A stretch of DNA of 23,469 nt. Source: a virus. The stretch spans positions 1 through 23,469 of IMG/VR virus record IMGVR_UViG_3300020054_000693; one strand, 5' to 3'. The position numbers and the translations under genes were made by a program. Below, in pieces: positions 13,508-20,958 of this stretch. The notes under the pieces are model-generated. The model had not been told where the DNA came from, did no database searches, and was given only the letters and a program-made list of their open reading frames with translations. The first letter of the stretch is position 1. Every line of letters begins with the position of its first letter.

Positions 13508-13738
13508 CGATCGAGTGGGCTGCTGGGCTCGATCGTCAATGCACTTACCAGCAGCGGGTTGGGTGGAAGTCCATTGCAGGTGCAACCCCGCGTCGAAGTC
13601 GTTGAGGGGTGATGGAGCGCCAGGCTTATTGTGGCGCGGAAGTAGAACGACCAGCAGGCCGGGAGCAGCCCCTGCCCTGCCGATGGGGCTCTCCAATCTG
13701 AGCGCCGGGGGACGAAACTCGAGTTGATGCTTTGCATC
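13508..13738 (+). ncRNA. Candidate structured RNA with two pseudoknots
   Basis: The 312-base gap between genes (13496-13807) holds mutually compatible helices. P1 is 13508-13515/13528-13535. Eight bases of its loop (13519-13526) pair perfectly with 13548-13555, forming an H-type pseudoknot. P2, 13556-13561/13583-13588, starts at the next base. P3, 13598-13603/13646-13651, encloses P4, 13617-13622/13632-13637. P5 is 13662-13672/13685-13694, with one bulged C, and its loop 13676-13680 pairs with 13654-13658. P6 is 13726-13730/13734-13738. Unpaired segments are purine-rich on the plus strand (GGAAGT, CGAAG), the direction of its neighbours. Short frames here lack coding character. The family is unknown to me; an intron-like or regulatory RNA is possible. 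Confidence 0.6.
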
Positions 13739-13807
13739 GCGGGATTCGGGATTCGTCTCTTCGGGGATCCATCTGAACACACTTCAGAGTCTTTGAATCA
13801 CACAGCA

Positions 13808-13999
13808 ATGCAGTCATCTACAAGTAGAACGCAAGCCTTGAAATCACGGGCCAAACGCATGATGCGTCGGATTGAAGATGAGATTGGCCCAGTTCAAAGC
13901 GAGTGGTCAAACAAAGCCAGGATTGATCTGTTTTCTGAGCTGATTCAGGAAATTGAGCTCGCAATCGATGAAGCGAAGGAGTTGACGTTTGGAAGTTGA
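13808..13999 (+). CDS. Small hypothetical helical protein
   Basis: The 63-residue protein starts at ATG 13808, though TTG 13793 in frame is also possible; neither has a good ribosome site. It has a basic N-terminus (TSRTQALKSRAKRMMRRIEDE) and an acidic, amphipathic C-terminal helix (ARIDLFSELIQEIELAIDEAKELT). The 3' end carries AAGGAG for the next gene and overlaps it by 11 nt, which supports translation here. No family is recognised. Confidence 0.5.
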   Translation: MQSSTSRTQALKSRAKRMMRRIEDEIGPVQSEWSNKARIDLFSELIQEIELAIDEAKELTFGS

Positions 14000-14348
14000 G
14001 CGCCCGAAACGGCTGGAATTCGGTAGTGCGACCCGCAAAAGTTTGGCCGTGCTCAGGGCCGTAGCCTCGAGCAAATACGGGATCAAGACGCGCGAGATTG
14101 CAGAATTTGCGCATCTTGATGTCAAAACTGTGCAGCACCATCTCCGCATTCTGCGTGCTGCGGGCGTTGTCATGTCGAACGGATCGGAACCCATTGCGGA
14201 GCGGAACGAGGCGGGTCTGTTTGTAGCCGGCGGATCGATCGCGGGCGTGTGGAGCATCGAACCGAAATTCCTATTCGATCTCGTCGAAAATCATCTGGAC
14301 TGGCTGATCATGGTGCGCGAGCAGAAAGAAGAGGCCAAGCGGGTTTGA
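13989..14348 (+). CDS. Winged-helix regulator
   Basis: The 119-residue protein starts at TTG 13989, seven bases after AAGGAG (13976-13981). A winged HTH lies at about 14-60: ATRKSLAVLRAVASSKYGIKTREIAEFAHLDVKTVQHHLRILRAAGVVMSNG, of ArsR/IclR-like fold, with VKTVQHHLRIL as recognition helix. A possible ligand or dimer region follows (AGGSIAGVWSIEPKFLFDLVENHLDW). It is the third HTH protein of the rightward early cluster and overlaps the RusA-like gene by TTGA. It may switch early to late transcription. Confidence 0.65.
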   Translation: MEVERPKRLEFGSATRKSLAVLRAVASSKYGIKTREIAEFAHLDVKTVQHHLRILRAAGVVMSNGSEPIAERNEAGLFVAGGSIAGVWSIEPKFLFDLVENHLDWLIMVREQKEEAKRV

Positions 14349-14722
14349 GTTATCTGCTCGACGTGACCATTCCGAAGCTGCCCGACCTCCAAGTTGCCGC
14401 AGCCAAAGGCCATTGGCGGACACGCTACGCGCAAAAAAAAGCGTGGCACAAGCTGGTGTCAGATTTGGTGCTGGCTGATCATTACGTGCCCGATCAGCCT
14501 TTGTCTAAAGCCGAGCTCGAGTGCATTCGCTACAGCACTCGAGAGCCTGATCGAGACAATCTGGCGTCGAGTTTCAAGGCAATCATCGATGCCTTAGTGA
14601 ATCTGGAAATTCTTGAGGACGATCGGCCTTCGGTGGTGGGCAGCCCGACGTTTCGTTGGGAAGCGGCCAAGCGGGGGGAGGGTCGAGTGCGGGTGATTGT
14701 GCGTGCCGTTGCAGATGATTGA
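14345..14722 (+). CDS. rusA: RusA-like Holliday junction resolvase
   Basis: The 125-residue protein starts at TTG 14345, overlapping the previous stop (TTGA). The RusA signature is intact: P68-D69-R70-D71-N72, K78, I-D82-A-L-V, then E91-D92-D93 (DRDNLASSFKAIIDALVNLEILEDDRPSVV). These Asp residues bind the metal that cuts four-way junctions. The N-terminal beta region (SYLLDVTIPKLPDLQ) and its length fit the family. It should resolve recombination or replication intermediates before packaging, acting with ERF and SSB encoded on the opposite strand. Confidence 0.85.
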   Translation: MSYLLDVTIPKLPDLQVAAAKGHWRTRYAQKKAWHKLVSDLVLADHYVPDQPLSKAELECIRYSTREPDRDNLASSFKAIIDALVNLEILEDDRPSVVGSPTFRWEAAKRGEGRVRVIVRAVADD

Positions 14723-14888
14723 TTTCAGCTTTGATGATCCCGACGGTTTGAGCTGGTCAGAGTTTTTGAAACAGGTCCGCAAACGGGTCCAGGTTGTGAA
14801 CAATCTGAGCTCGACCGACAAGCAACGATTGCACGACGAGCTGCAAGGCGTGCCTTGGTGGGCTCAGCACGAAAGCGACGATGGATGA
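14715..14888 (+). CDS. Small hypothetical protein
   Basis: The 57-residue protein starts at ATG 14715, inside the last codons of the resolvase gene. The acidic MIDFSFDDPDGLSWSEFLKQVRKRVQVVNNLSSTDKQRLHDELQGVPWWAQHESDDG has one clear helix (SEFLKQVRKRVQVVNNL) and no cysteine. The stop/start ATGA overlap with the next gene and the tight packing suggest it is real. No function can be assigned. Confidence 0.45.
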   Translation: MIDFSFDDPDGLSWSEFLKQVRKRVQVVNNLSSTDKQRLHDELQGVPWWAQHESDDG

Positions 14889-15124
14889 AGAATAAGAACT
14901 GCAATGAAGTGTCGATTTTGACGACTGTCTGCGCACGTTGCTCAAATCTGTTCACGAGCCAACGCTATCATTGGTGGCGAAATCAACCGGAATGGGTGTA
15001 TTGCCATACATGCGCTCGAGATCGGTGGCTTGAAGAGCAGAGAACCAAAGTGGTGGGAAATAGTTTTGCCGTACGAAAAAGGGCATCCGAAATACGGCGG
15101 GCGCAAGAAAGGCACGCCGAATAA
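14885..15124 (+). CDS. Small zinc-ribbon-like protein
   Basis: The 79-residue protein starts at ATG 14885 (ATGA overlap). A four-cysteine pair is visible: C-A-R-C near residues 17-20 and C-H-T-C near 40-43, separated by an aromatic stretch (YHWWRNQPEWVY). This is a plausible treble-clef or zinc ribbon, as in small phage nucleic-acid-binding proteins. The C-terminal third is basic. A downstream gene begins inside it in another frame (TTG 15030), so about 95 bases are shared. Confidence 0.5.
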   Translation: MKNKNCNEVSILTTVCARCSNLFTSQRYHWWRNQPEWVYCHTCARDRWLEEQRTKVVGNSFAVRKRASEIRRAQERHAE

Positions 15125-15386
15125 GTACACCCAGGAGGTGCGGGATGCGGTGCGCCAAGCGCTCGAGGAATCACATCCAGAGGGGCCGGTTGGTTATCTG
15201 AAGCAGGTCGCGCGCGATGATCCGGCGGTGTTCATGGGCGTGGTCAAAAAGCTGATTCCGAACGCAATCGAAGCGCAGGTCAAACAAGAGCAGACTGTGA
15301 CTGTGCGGCGTTTCGGTTCCGGCAGGGGGGCAAATGGCAGGTCGAAGAAAGAAGACAGGTCCGCCGACGCAGACCGAAGCGAGTAA
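15030..15386 (+). CDS. Candidate terminase small subunit / packaging-side protein
   Basis: The 118-residue protein is called from TTG 15030; no ATG is available. The core KGHPKYGGRKKGTPNKYTQEVRDAVRQALEESHPEGPVGYLKQVARDDPAVFMGVVKKLIPNAIEAQV matches a frequent phage pattern: a basic GRKKGTPNK motif followed by helices about whole-protein assembly. It is often found just before the terminase large subunit and annotated as small subunit-like. The C-terminus is Arg/Gly-rich and overlaps the next gene by 53 nt. Which of the two proteins before the large subunit is the true recognition subunit is unresolved. Confidence 0.5.
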   Translation: MKSREPKWWEIVLPYEKGHPKYGGRKKGTPNKYTQEVRDAVRQALEESHPEGPVGYLKQVARDDPAVFMGVVKKLIPNAIEAQVKQEQTVTVRRFGSGRGANGRSKKEDRSADADRSE

Positions 15387-15597
15387 ACGGATTTCGCCCA
15401 GGGTTCAGGCTCTGCGTGAGATTCTGGCATTGCGCGTGCTTCGCTTGCCGGTTCCACCTTGGCTACGCGAGCTCGACGACATGCGCTTTACCTCAAGGCG
15501 TCGCGTTCATGCGGTTATCTCGAGGATGCGCGCTGACGGCGCGGATTGGAACGAGGTCGAGGTTAACAAGTACGTGGAAGAAGAGATTCCATCGTGA
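15334..15597 (+). CDS. Hypothetical protein before the terminase large subunit
   Basis: The 87-residue protein starts at ATG 15334, shortly after AGGGGGGCAA. It is basic at the N-terminus (AGRRKKTGPP) with helical regions (RVQALREILALRVLRLPVPPWLRELDD; RRRVHAVISRMRADG). This could be a compact DNA-binding protein and an alternative small terminase candidate. Its stop overlaps the large-subunit start as GTGA. No specific family is recognised. Confidence 0.5.
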   Translation: MAGRRKKTGPPTQTEASKRISPRVQALREILALRVLRLPVPPWLRELDDMRFTSRRRVHAVISRMRADGADWNEVEVNKYVEEEIPS

Positions 15598-17057
15598 ATC
15601 TGCAGATCGAGATCGAAGAACTCGACCCGACTCTCCAAGCGTTCCTAGATTGTCGCTCGCGGTTTGCGGGCATTATGGGGCCGTTGGGCTCTGGCAAGAC
15701 CTACACCGCGATCTTGCGCATTCTGCTGGGCATGATTGAGCAGGAGCCGAATGCCCAGGGGATCAGGCCAAGTCGTTGGATTGCTGTCCGAAACACCTAC
15801 CCCGATCTGACCACCACTACGATCAGAGATTTCAGGGAAGTGTTTGACGAGAACTTTGGGACGATGACGATGGGCGGGCTCGATCCGCCGACGTTCCGAG
15901 CTCGATTCAAGCTAGACGACGGCACGCGAGTTGAGAGCGATGTGATCTTCTATGCGCTCGATCGAGAAGACGCAATCCGCAAGCTGCGCGGCGTGCAAGC
16001 GACGGCTTTTTGGTTGAACGAAGCGAAAGAGCTGCAGCGTGACGTGGTGGCGCTGGCCGATCTGCGTCATGGCCGATATCCCTCGGACGTAGCCGGCGGC
16101 GTGCGAGCCACATGGCACGGGATCATCGCCGACACCAACGCGCCCGACGAGGACAACTGGTATTACAAAGCCGCGCATGACCCGGATTCGCCAGACTGGC
16201 ATTTCTTTCGACAGCCTGGTGGGGTTATCGACACAGGCAAGCTGGACGTTCACGGGCGGAAGATCTGGGTGCCCAACCCTGACGCCGAGAACCTGCCCAA
16301 CCTTCCAGACGGTTACTACGAACGAGCCCTGCAGGGTGGGAAGACCGACGACTGGATCGCGAACATGCTCGGCAACGAGTATTCGTTCATCGTCGATGGC
16401 AAGCCGGTTCATCCCGATTTCCGCGACCACCTGCATGTGACGCCGACTCAAGTGCAGTTTGACCCAGATCTGCCGCTGATCATTGGCGTTGACTTTGGTC
16501 GAACGCCAGCCGCTGTGCTCGCGCAGCGAGACGCCTGGGGTCGGATCACGGTCATCGACGAGTTTGTCTCGGACGATATGTCGCAAGCCGTCTTCGGCCC
16601 CGAGCTCCGGTCGTACATCCACGCAAACTATCCGAACGCTCGAGTCCGAGGCTGGAGCGATCCTGCCGGCGACGCCAAGGGGCAGGCGACCGAAGACACG
16701 CCGCGCCAAGTTCTGGTAGCGGCTGGAGTGCCGTGTCAGCCTGCGCCGAGCAACAAGGTGACCCTGCGGAGGGCAAGCGTGGCCAACCCGCTGCGCCGGC
16801 TTCTGGGCGATCTGAGGCCAGGATTGATGATCAGTCCGAAAGCAAAGATGGTGCGCAAGGGGCTGGCTGGTGGCTTTTGCTATCGCCGCATCAAAACCGG
16901 AGACGAGCGGTACACCGAAGAGCCCGACAAGAATCAGTACAGCCATCCGGTCGAGGCGCTCGAGTACCTGTGCCTTGGCGAGGGCGAGGGCCGGTCTGCG
17001 CTGATGCCGGTCGATTACGATCCGTACGAACCTGTACAAACGACGGCGGATTTTTGA
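15594..17057 (+). CDS. terL: Terminase large subunit
   Basis: The 487-residue protein starts at GTG 15594 (GTGA overlap). Walker A is G29-P-L-G-S-G-K35-T36. A Walker B-like segment follows near 140 (ATAFWLNEAKEL). The C-terminal RNase H-fold nuclease has its first metal Asp at D300 in IIGVDFGRTPAAV. A second acidic site is likely in GWSDPAGDAKGQ, and the C-terminus has SHPVEALEYLCLG. The protein translocates DNA into the procapsid and cuts it into headfuls or at pac/cos sites. Length is typical for short-tailed phages of environmental Proteobacteria. The stop overlaps the next start (TGATG). Confidence 0.92.
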   Translation: MNLQIEIEELDPTLQAFLDCRSRFAGIMGPLGSGKTYTAILRILLGMIEQEPNAQGIRPSRWIAVRNTYPDLTTTTIRDFREVFDENFGTMTMGGLDPPTFRARFKLDDGTRVESDVIFYALDREDAIRKLRGVQATAFWLNEAKELQRDVVALADLRHGRYPSDVAGGVRATWHGIIADTNAPDEDNWYYKAAHDPDSPDWHFFRQPGGVIDTGKLDVHGRKIWVPNPDAENLPNLPDGYYERALQGGKTDDWIANMLGNEYSFIVDGKPVHPDFRDHLHVTPTQVQFDPDLPLIIGVDFGRTPAAVLAQRDAWGRITVIDEFVSDDMSQAVFGPELRSYIHANYPNARVRGWSDPAGDAKGQATEDTPRQVLVAAGVPCQPAPSNKVTLRRASVANPLRRLLGDLRPGLMISPKAKMVRKGLAGGFCYRRIKTGDERYTEEPDKNQYSHPVEALEYLCLGEGEGRSALMPVDYDPYEPVQTTADF

Positions 17058-17494
17058 TGTCTGAGCTGATGCAGTTGCACGGTGAAGGGGTGGCCAAGTT
17101 TGGCAGCGAGATTGCTGCGCTCTGGGGCTTCCCTCGAGAAATAGCCGAGCACGAGATAGAAGACGGGATTTGGTTTGCCGAAACCCAAGATCACGAGATC
17201 TTGATGATTTGGTGGATCGAGATCACCGGTTTGGATTGTGGCGGCATTGGCGTGCATTACGTGGTCAGGCCGCAATCTCGCAAGCGCTGGGATGTGCGGC
17301 GGTGGGTAGATCACGTCATTACCGAAACGCGCAAAAGGGACTTTGACCATATCCACGCAGCCGTTCCGGCAAAACTGGTGGAGTATATTCTTAGATACGT
17401 TGACATCTGGAACCGCAGGCATTCTGATCAGATCGGGCTTGAAAGTATTGCCGAGCTCAACGACGAAATGTTTTTCGTGACCGTTCGCCTGTAG
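17057..17494 (+). CDS. Hypothetical protein, possible acetyltransferase fold
   Basis: The 145-residue protein starts at ATG 17057 (TGATG). The predicted alpha/beta order (DHEILMIWWIEIT, GIGVHYVVRPQSRKRWDVRRWVDHVITETRKRDFDHIHAAVPAKLVEYILRYVDIWNRR) recalls GNAT-like proteins found between terminase and portal in some podoviruses. A canonical acetyl-CoA loop is not obvious, so activity is uncertain. Position in the morphogenesis operon suggests a virion or assembly role. Confidence 0.45.
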   Translation: MSELMQLHGEGVAKFGSEIAALWGFPREIAEHEIEDGIWFAETQDHEILMIWWIEITGLDCGGIGVHYVVRPQSRKRWDVRRWVDHVITETRKRDFDHIHAAVPAKLVEYILRYVDIWNRRHSDQIGLESIAELNDEMFFVTVRL

Positions 17495-17506
17495 AGGGAG
17501 TGCGCC

Positions 17507-18133
17507 GTGGGTGGAATTGTAGAGGCTGCAATCATCGGAGCTGCCATTGGCGGCGCAACATCGGGCACGGTGAGCGCGGCCAAGGGCGAATCGGTCGGCG
17601 ATGTCTTCAAAAATGTCGGGATCGGTGCCGGCTTGGGCGCGGTTGCGGGCGGCGCAGGTGGCGCAATCGCTGGACCGGGCGCGACAGCCGGTACGGAAGC
17701 CGCAACCCAAACCGCAACTCAAACCGCAGTTCAAGCGCCTGGCCAAGCTGCCGGCACGGCTATGACTGCACCAGCGTCTGGTGGTGTTCCGGGAGCAGGT
17801 GCTGGGGGCGCTGGGGGTGGCGCGGGCGCAGTCGCTCAAGAGGCCGGACAGCAGGCAGCGCAGCAAACGATGGCGCAGAAGGCGACAGAGCTAGCCAAGG
17901 AGGCTGCGGTTCCTCTTGCGGTGGCTGGCGGGACGACGGGTCTTGCAATGGGTCTTGCACCGCAGCCGGCGTCGATGCCGCCTGCGGCAACGGCAGACAC
18001 GGGGTCGGCTTTGGCGGCTCGAGACGCTGAGCGGCGACGCAGGGCTCAGTCTTCTCGCGCTGCAGTCCGCAGTACCTTGGGCTCCGCGATGGCTGCCAAC
18101 ACAGCGCGCTCGACGCTGGGCGGTGGGTACTAA
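17507..18133 (+). CDS. Gly/Ala/Thr-rich virion-associated protein
   Basis: The 208-residue protein starts at GTG 17507 after AGAGGGAG. The N-terminal segment has two glycine-zipper-like stretches (AAIIGAAIGGATSG; GIGAGLGAVAGGAGGAIAG), and the middle is Gln/Ala/Thr and Gly rich. The C-terminus is basic and Ser-rich (DAERRRRAQSSRAAVRSTLGSAM), ending TLGGGY. Glycine zippers can insert in membranes, so a small ejected or membrane-active virion protein is conceivable. It immediately precedes the portal and overlaps its start by one base. Composition hinders family assignment. Confidence 0.55.
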   Translation: MGGIVEAAIIGAAIGGATSGTVSAAKGESVGDVFKNVGIGAGLGAVAGGAGGAIAGPGATAGTEAATQTATQTAVQAPGQAAGTAMTAPASGGVPGAGAGGAGGGAGAVAQEAGQQAAQQTMAQKATELAKEAAVPLAVAGGTTGLAMGLAPQPASMPPAATADTGSALAARDAERRRRAQSSRAAVRSTLGSAMAANTARSTLGGGY

Positions 18134-19770
18134 TGCACGGGTCTGATTCAAACCAGGCGCTTGAGTGCAAGAAGCGCGTGAACGAGCTCAAGGGCCGACG
18201 CACGAACTTCGACGACCAATGGCAGCAGGTCAAAGATCTGGTCTGGCCCGACGGCGGCGATTTTACGTATCGGCATTCGCCGGGCGAGAAAACGACCGAG
18301 AAGATCTACGAAGCAACGGCAGCGTTGGCGCTTGAGAAAGGCGCGGCAGCGCTTGAGTCGTTTCTTACGCCCAGGACCGAGCGATGGCATCGGCTGGTCG
18401 CATCCGACGAGCAGCTCAACGAGATCCCTGCGGTCAAGCGCTGGTTTGAGCAAGCCACCGACGTTCTGTTTCGATGGCGAAACGCACCGGCTGCGCGGTT
18501 CTACGGGCAGGTTCACGAGGTTTGGAAGAGCAATCTGGCCTACGGCAACGCTTGCTTGCTGGTCGAAGAAACCGCAGAGGGCGCGACTCGCTATCAGCAA
18601 ATACACGTCGGCTCTGCGTGGATCGACACCGACCACGAAGGCAACGTGGACTCGATCTATCGAGAGTACGAGCTGACTGCGAGAGCGGCTTGTCGGCGGT
18701 GGGGAGACAAGGCCCCGAAGTGCGCACGCGATGCAAAGGACGAGAATCCGTTCGCAAAGCACACGTATTTGTCGGTGGTCAAACCCAGCGACGATTACGA
18801 GTACGGCAAAAAGACCTCAATGAAATACGAGGCTCTCGAGATCTCGGTCGACGAGGAATCGGTGCTCGAGCGCGGGGGGTTCTACGAACTCCCGTACATC
18901 TGGAGCCGATACACCGTCAACCCCCACGAAATGTATGGCCGTGGGCCGGCAATGCTGGTTTTGCCCGACATTAAGACGCTGCAAGAGATGCAAAAGGCGT
19001 TCATCCGGTCTGGGCACAAAGTGGCCGATCCGCCTTTGCTGGTAGCCGACGACGGGGTTTTGGGTCGAGGCTCCAAGCGGATCAGGATCAATCCAGGCGG
19101 CATCACCGTGGGCGGTGTAGACGCGATGGGCAATCCGAAGATCCTGCCGTTGCAGACGGGTGGCCGTCTCGATATGACCGAAGGGATGATGGAATTCCTG
19201 CGGCAGAACATTCGCGACGCGCTGGGTGTTTCGTTGTACGACATCCTCGTGCGAGATCGCGTCCAGATGACGGCGACCGAAGTGCTGTCTCGCGAGAAAG
19301 AGAAAGCGCAGTTTCTCACTCCCGTGATTGGACGCCAGCAGAGTGAGCTTCTCGGCCCGCTTATCGCTCGAGAGATTGCCATCGCCATTCGGACGAACGC
19401 GCTGGACCCGATGCCAGGCGAGCTGATCGAGGCGCAAGGCGAGTACGAAATCGAGTACGAATCGAGCGCGACGCGCATGCAGAAGAGCGACGAGATTCTG
19501 GGCATACAGCGTGCAGTCGAGGTGGCTCTGCCGTTTATTCAGTCTGACCCGACGCTCTTGCAGATGTGGAAAAACGACAAACTGATTCGGCACGTCAGCG
19601 ATACGCTGGGCGTTCCGAGCAAGCTTGTCCGCACCGAAACAGAGTACGAAGAGCTCGACATGCAGGCCAAGCAGCAGGCCGCGGAAACGCAAATGCTTAG
19701 CCAGGCTCCGCAGGCGGCAAAGGCAATGCGAGAAATTTCGGCAATGGGTAACGGCGAGGCGATTGTTTGA
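18133..19770 (+). CDS. Portal (head-tail connecting protein, T7 gp8-like)
   Basis: The 545-residue protein is close to the length of T7 gp8. Typical connector features are present: an N-terminal helical region (RVNELKGRRTNFDDQWQQVKDLVWPDGGDF), TAALALEKGAAALESFLTPRTERWHRL, and YGNACLLVEE. It also has MYGRGPAMLVLPDIKTLQEMQKAFIRSGHKVADPPLLV, and a long stem/crown helix region with QMTATEVLSREKEKAQFLTPVIGRQQSELLGPLI. It forms the dodecameric DNA channel at the capsid vertex. The C-terminus is Gln/Ala-rich, and the gene overlaps the next at TTGA. Confidence 0.9.
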   Translation: MHGSDSNQALECKKRVNELKGRRTNFDDQWQQVKDLVWPDGGDFTYRHSPGEKTTEKIYEATAALALEKGAAALESFLTPRTERWHRLVASDEQLNEIPAVKRWFEQATDVLFRWRNAPAARFYGQVHEVWKSNLAYGNACLLVEETAEGATRYQQIHVGSAWIDTDHEGNVDSIYREYELTARAACRRWGDKAPKCARDAKDENPFAKHTYLSVVKPSDDYEYGKKTSMKYEALEISVDEESVLERGGFYELPYIWSRYTVNPHEMYGRGPAMLVLPDIKTLQEMQKAFIRSGHKVADPPLLVADDGVLGRGSKRIRINPGGITVGGVDAMGNPKILPLQTGGRLDMTEGMMEFLRQNIRDALGVSLYDILVRDRVQMTATEVLSREKEKAQFLTPVIGRQQSELLGPLIAREIAIAIRTNALDPMPGELIEAQGEYEIEYESSATRMQKSDEILGIQRAVEVALPFIQSDPTLLQMWKNDKLIRHVSDTLGVPSKLVRTETEYEELDMQAKQQAAETQMLSQAPQAAKAMREISAMGNGEAIV

Positions 19771-20033
19771 GCCTGAACGAACGAGCTCGAGAGGCGTTTG
19801 CGCCTCGCGACGTGCGCGACGCCTATGCCTCGGTCTTTAGAGGGCCGCAGGGCAGCTTGGTTTTGGCGCATTTGGCAGACGCCTGCCGAGCAACTCGCAC
19901 GACGTTTGAGGGCGACCCCTGGTCAATGGCGGTGACCGAGGGCCGGCGTCAGGTGTGGATGATCATTCAAGACGTGCTGAGTCTGACAGAGCAGGATCTG
20001 CGAGACATTCAGCAGGAAGTGTCCGATCGATAG
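19767..20033 (+). CDS. Bbp19-like small structural-operon protein
   Basis: The 88-residue protein starts at TTG 19767, sharing TTGA with the portal stop. It reads RDVRDAYASVFRGPQGSLVLAHLADACRATRTTFEGDPWSMAVTEGRRQVWMIIQDVLSLTEQDL. This matches the Bbp19-like pattern (VF-x-x-P-x-G-x-x-V/L-L-A-H-L, EGRR-x-V, helical end) found between portal and scaffold in Bordetella phage BPP-1-type podoviruses. Its function is not established. Confidence 0.7.
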   Translation: MSLNERAREAFAPRDVRDAYASVFRGPQGSLVLAHLADACRATRTTFEGDPWSMAVTEGRRQVWMIIQDVLSLTEQDLRDIQQEVSDR

Positions 20034-20043
20034 GGGGGGGCAA

Positions 20044-20958
20044 ATGAGTGAGGAAACGAGCGCAGCGGGTGGCAGCGGAGAGGCTGCGGCATCAGGCGGT
20101 CTAGAAAGCGCTGGAGCGGCGCTGGGCGTGGATTTCGGCTCAGGGTCGATCGCAGAGCCGGTTGACAGTCCCGTGGAGTCTCAGGGCGTTTCAGAGCCCC
20201 AGAACGCCTCTGGATGGCTCGACGGCTACAGCATCGAAGATCGAGCGTACATTGAAAATAAGGGGTGGAAAGACCCCGCTGCAATCCTGAACTCGTACAA
20301 ACACGCTGTTCAGCGGATTGGTGGCGATCCGACCGACGCGATCCAAGTGCCGGATTGGGACAACGAAGAGCAGGTGTCGGAATTCCGGGCAAAGATCGGA
20401 GTCCCGCAGGAAGCGTCTGGCTATCCCGAGCTCGAGGTGCAAACTGCCGACGGTCAGGCAATGCCGCTGGATGAGGTCAATCGGATTGCGCATCAGATCG
20501 GACTCACGCCGGCTCAGCGCGCCCAGCTCGCGATGATCACCAGTCAGCTTATCGATTCCGAACGCTCGCACAGCGAAGCGCAGTTTGCGGCGCAGGTGGC
20601 GCAGGAATCGAAAGAGGTGATGGCGGAATACGGGAAAACACCCAAAGAATTCGACGCCATGGTCAAGCGTGGAATCCAAGCTCTGGGTTTTACGCAGGAC
20701 GACTCAAGGCAGTTGACGCAAGCCATCGGCGTCAAGAAAGCTGTGAAGATTCTGAGCACGGTGGCAGCGGCCACGACTGAGAAAGCCGTGGTCAACGACG
20801 GCGACAGCTTGGGATCGATGGGCCAGATGAGTCAAGAAGTGGCGCGCAAGCGTCGCAGCCTGCTGATCAAAGACGACAACTTCCGAAAGCGCATGTTCGA
20901 CGGCGACGTTCAGGCGATTGAGGAATGGAACAAGATCCAAGAAGCCGCTGCTGGTTAA
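20044..20958 (+). CDS. Scaffold (capsid assembly) protein
   Basis: The 304-residue protein starts at ATG 20044 behind a run of eight G (20033-20040). The first 60 residues are low-complexity, acidic and Gly/Ser/Ala-rich. The middle has GWLDGYSIEDRAYIENKGWKDPAAILNSYKHAVQRIGG, a segment shared by podovirus scaffolds. The C-terminal half is helical with LIDSERSHSEAQFAAQVAQESKEVMAEYG and a basic tip region (ARKRRSLLIKDDNFRKRMFDG). Its length matches T7 gp9. It directs capsid assembly and leaves before DNA packaging. Its order, portal-Bbp19-scaffold-capsid, is canonical. Confidence 0.82.
   Translation: MSEETSAAGGSGEAAASGGLESAGAALGVDFGSGSIAEPVDSPVESQGVSEPQNASGWLDGYSIEDRAYIENKGWKDPAAILNSYKHAVQRIGGDPTDAIQVPDWDNEEQVSEFRAKIGVPQEASGYPELEVQTADGQAMPLDEVNRIAHQIGLTPAQRAQLAMITSQLIDSERSHSEAQFAAQVAQESKEVMAEYGKTPKEFDAMVKRGIQALGFTQDDSRQLTQAIGVKKAVKILSTVAAATTEKAVVNDGDSLGSMGQMSQEVARKRRSLLIKDDNFRKRMFDGDVQAIEEWNKIQEAAAG

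Noticed and set aside
13556-13651. Group II intron-like domain in the structured gap
   Set aside because: GGTGGAAGTCC recalls intron domain I hairpins, but no reverse transcriptase, domain V or splice boundary pattern was found.
13515-13727. 70-codon plus frame, and minus frames 13484-13782, within the structured gap
   Set aside because: Composition is Gly/Arg/Ser/Ala noise, there is no ribosome site, and the bases are better explained by helices.
15912-17039. 375-codon minus-strand frame opposite terL
   Set aside because: It mirrors a gene with clear terminase motifs; no motif or ribosome site of its own.
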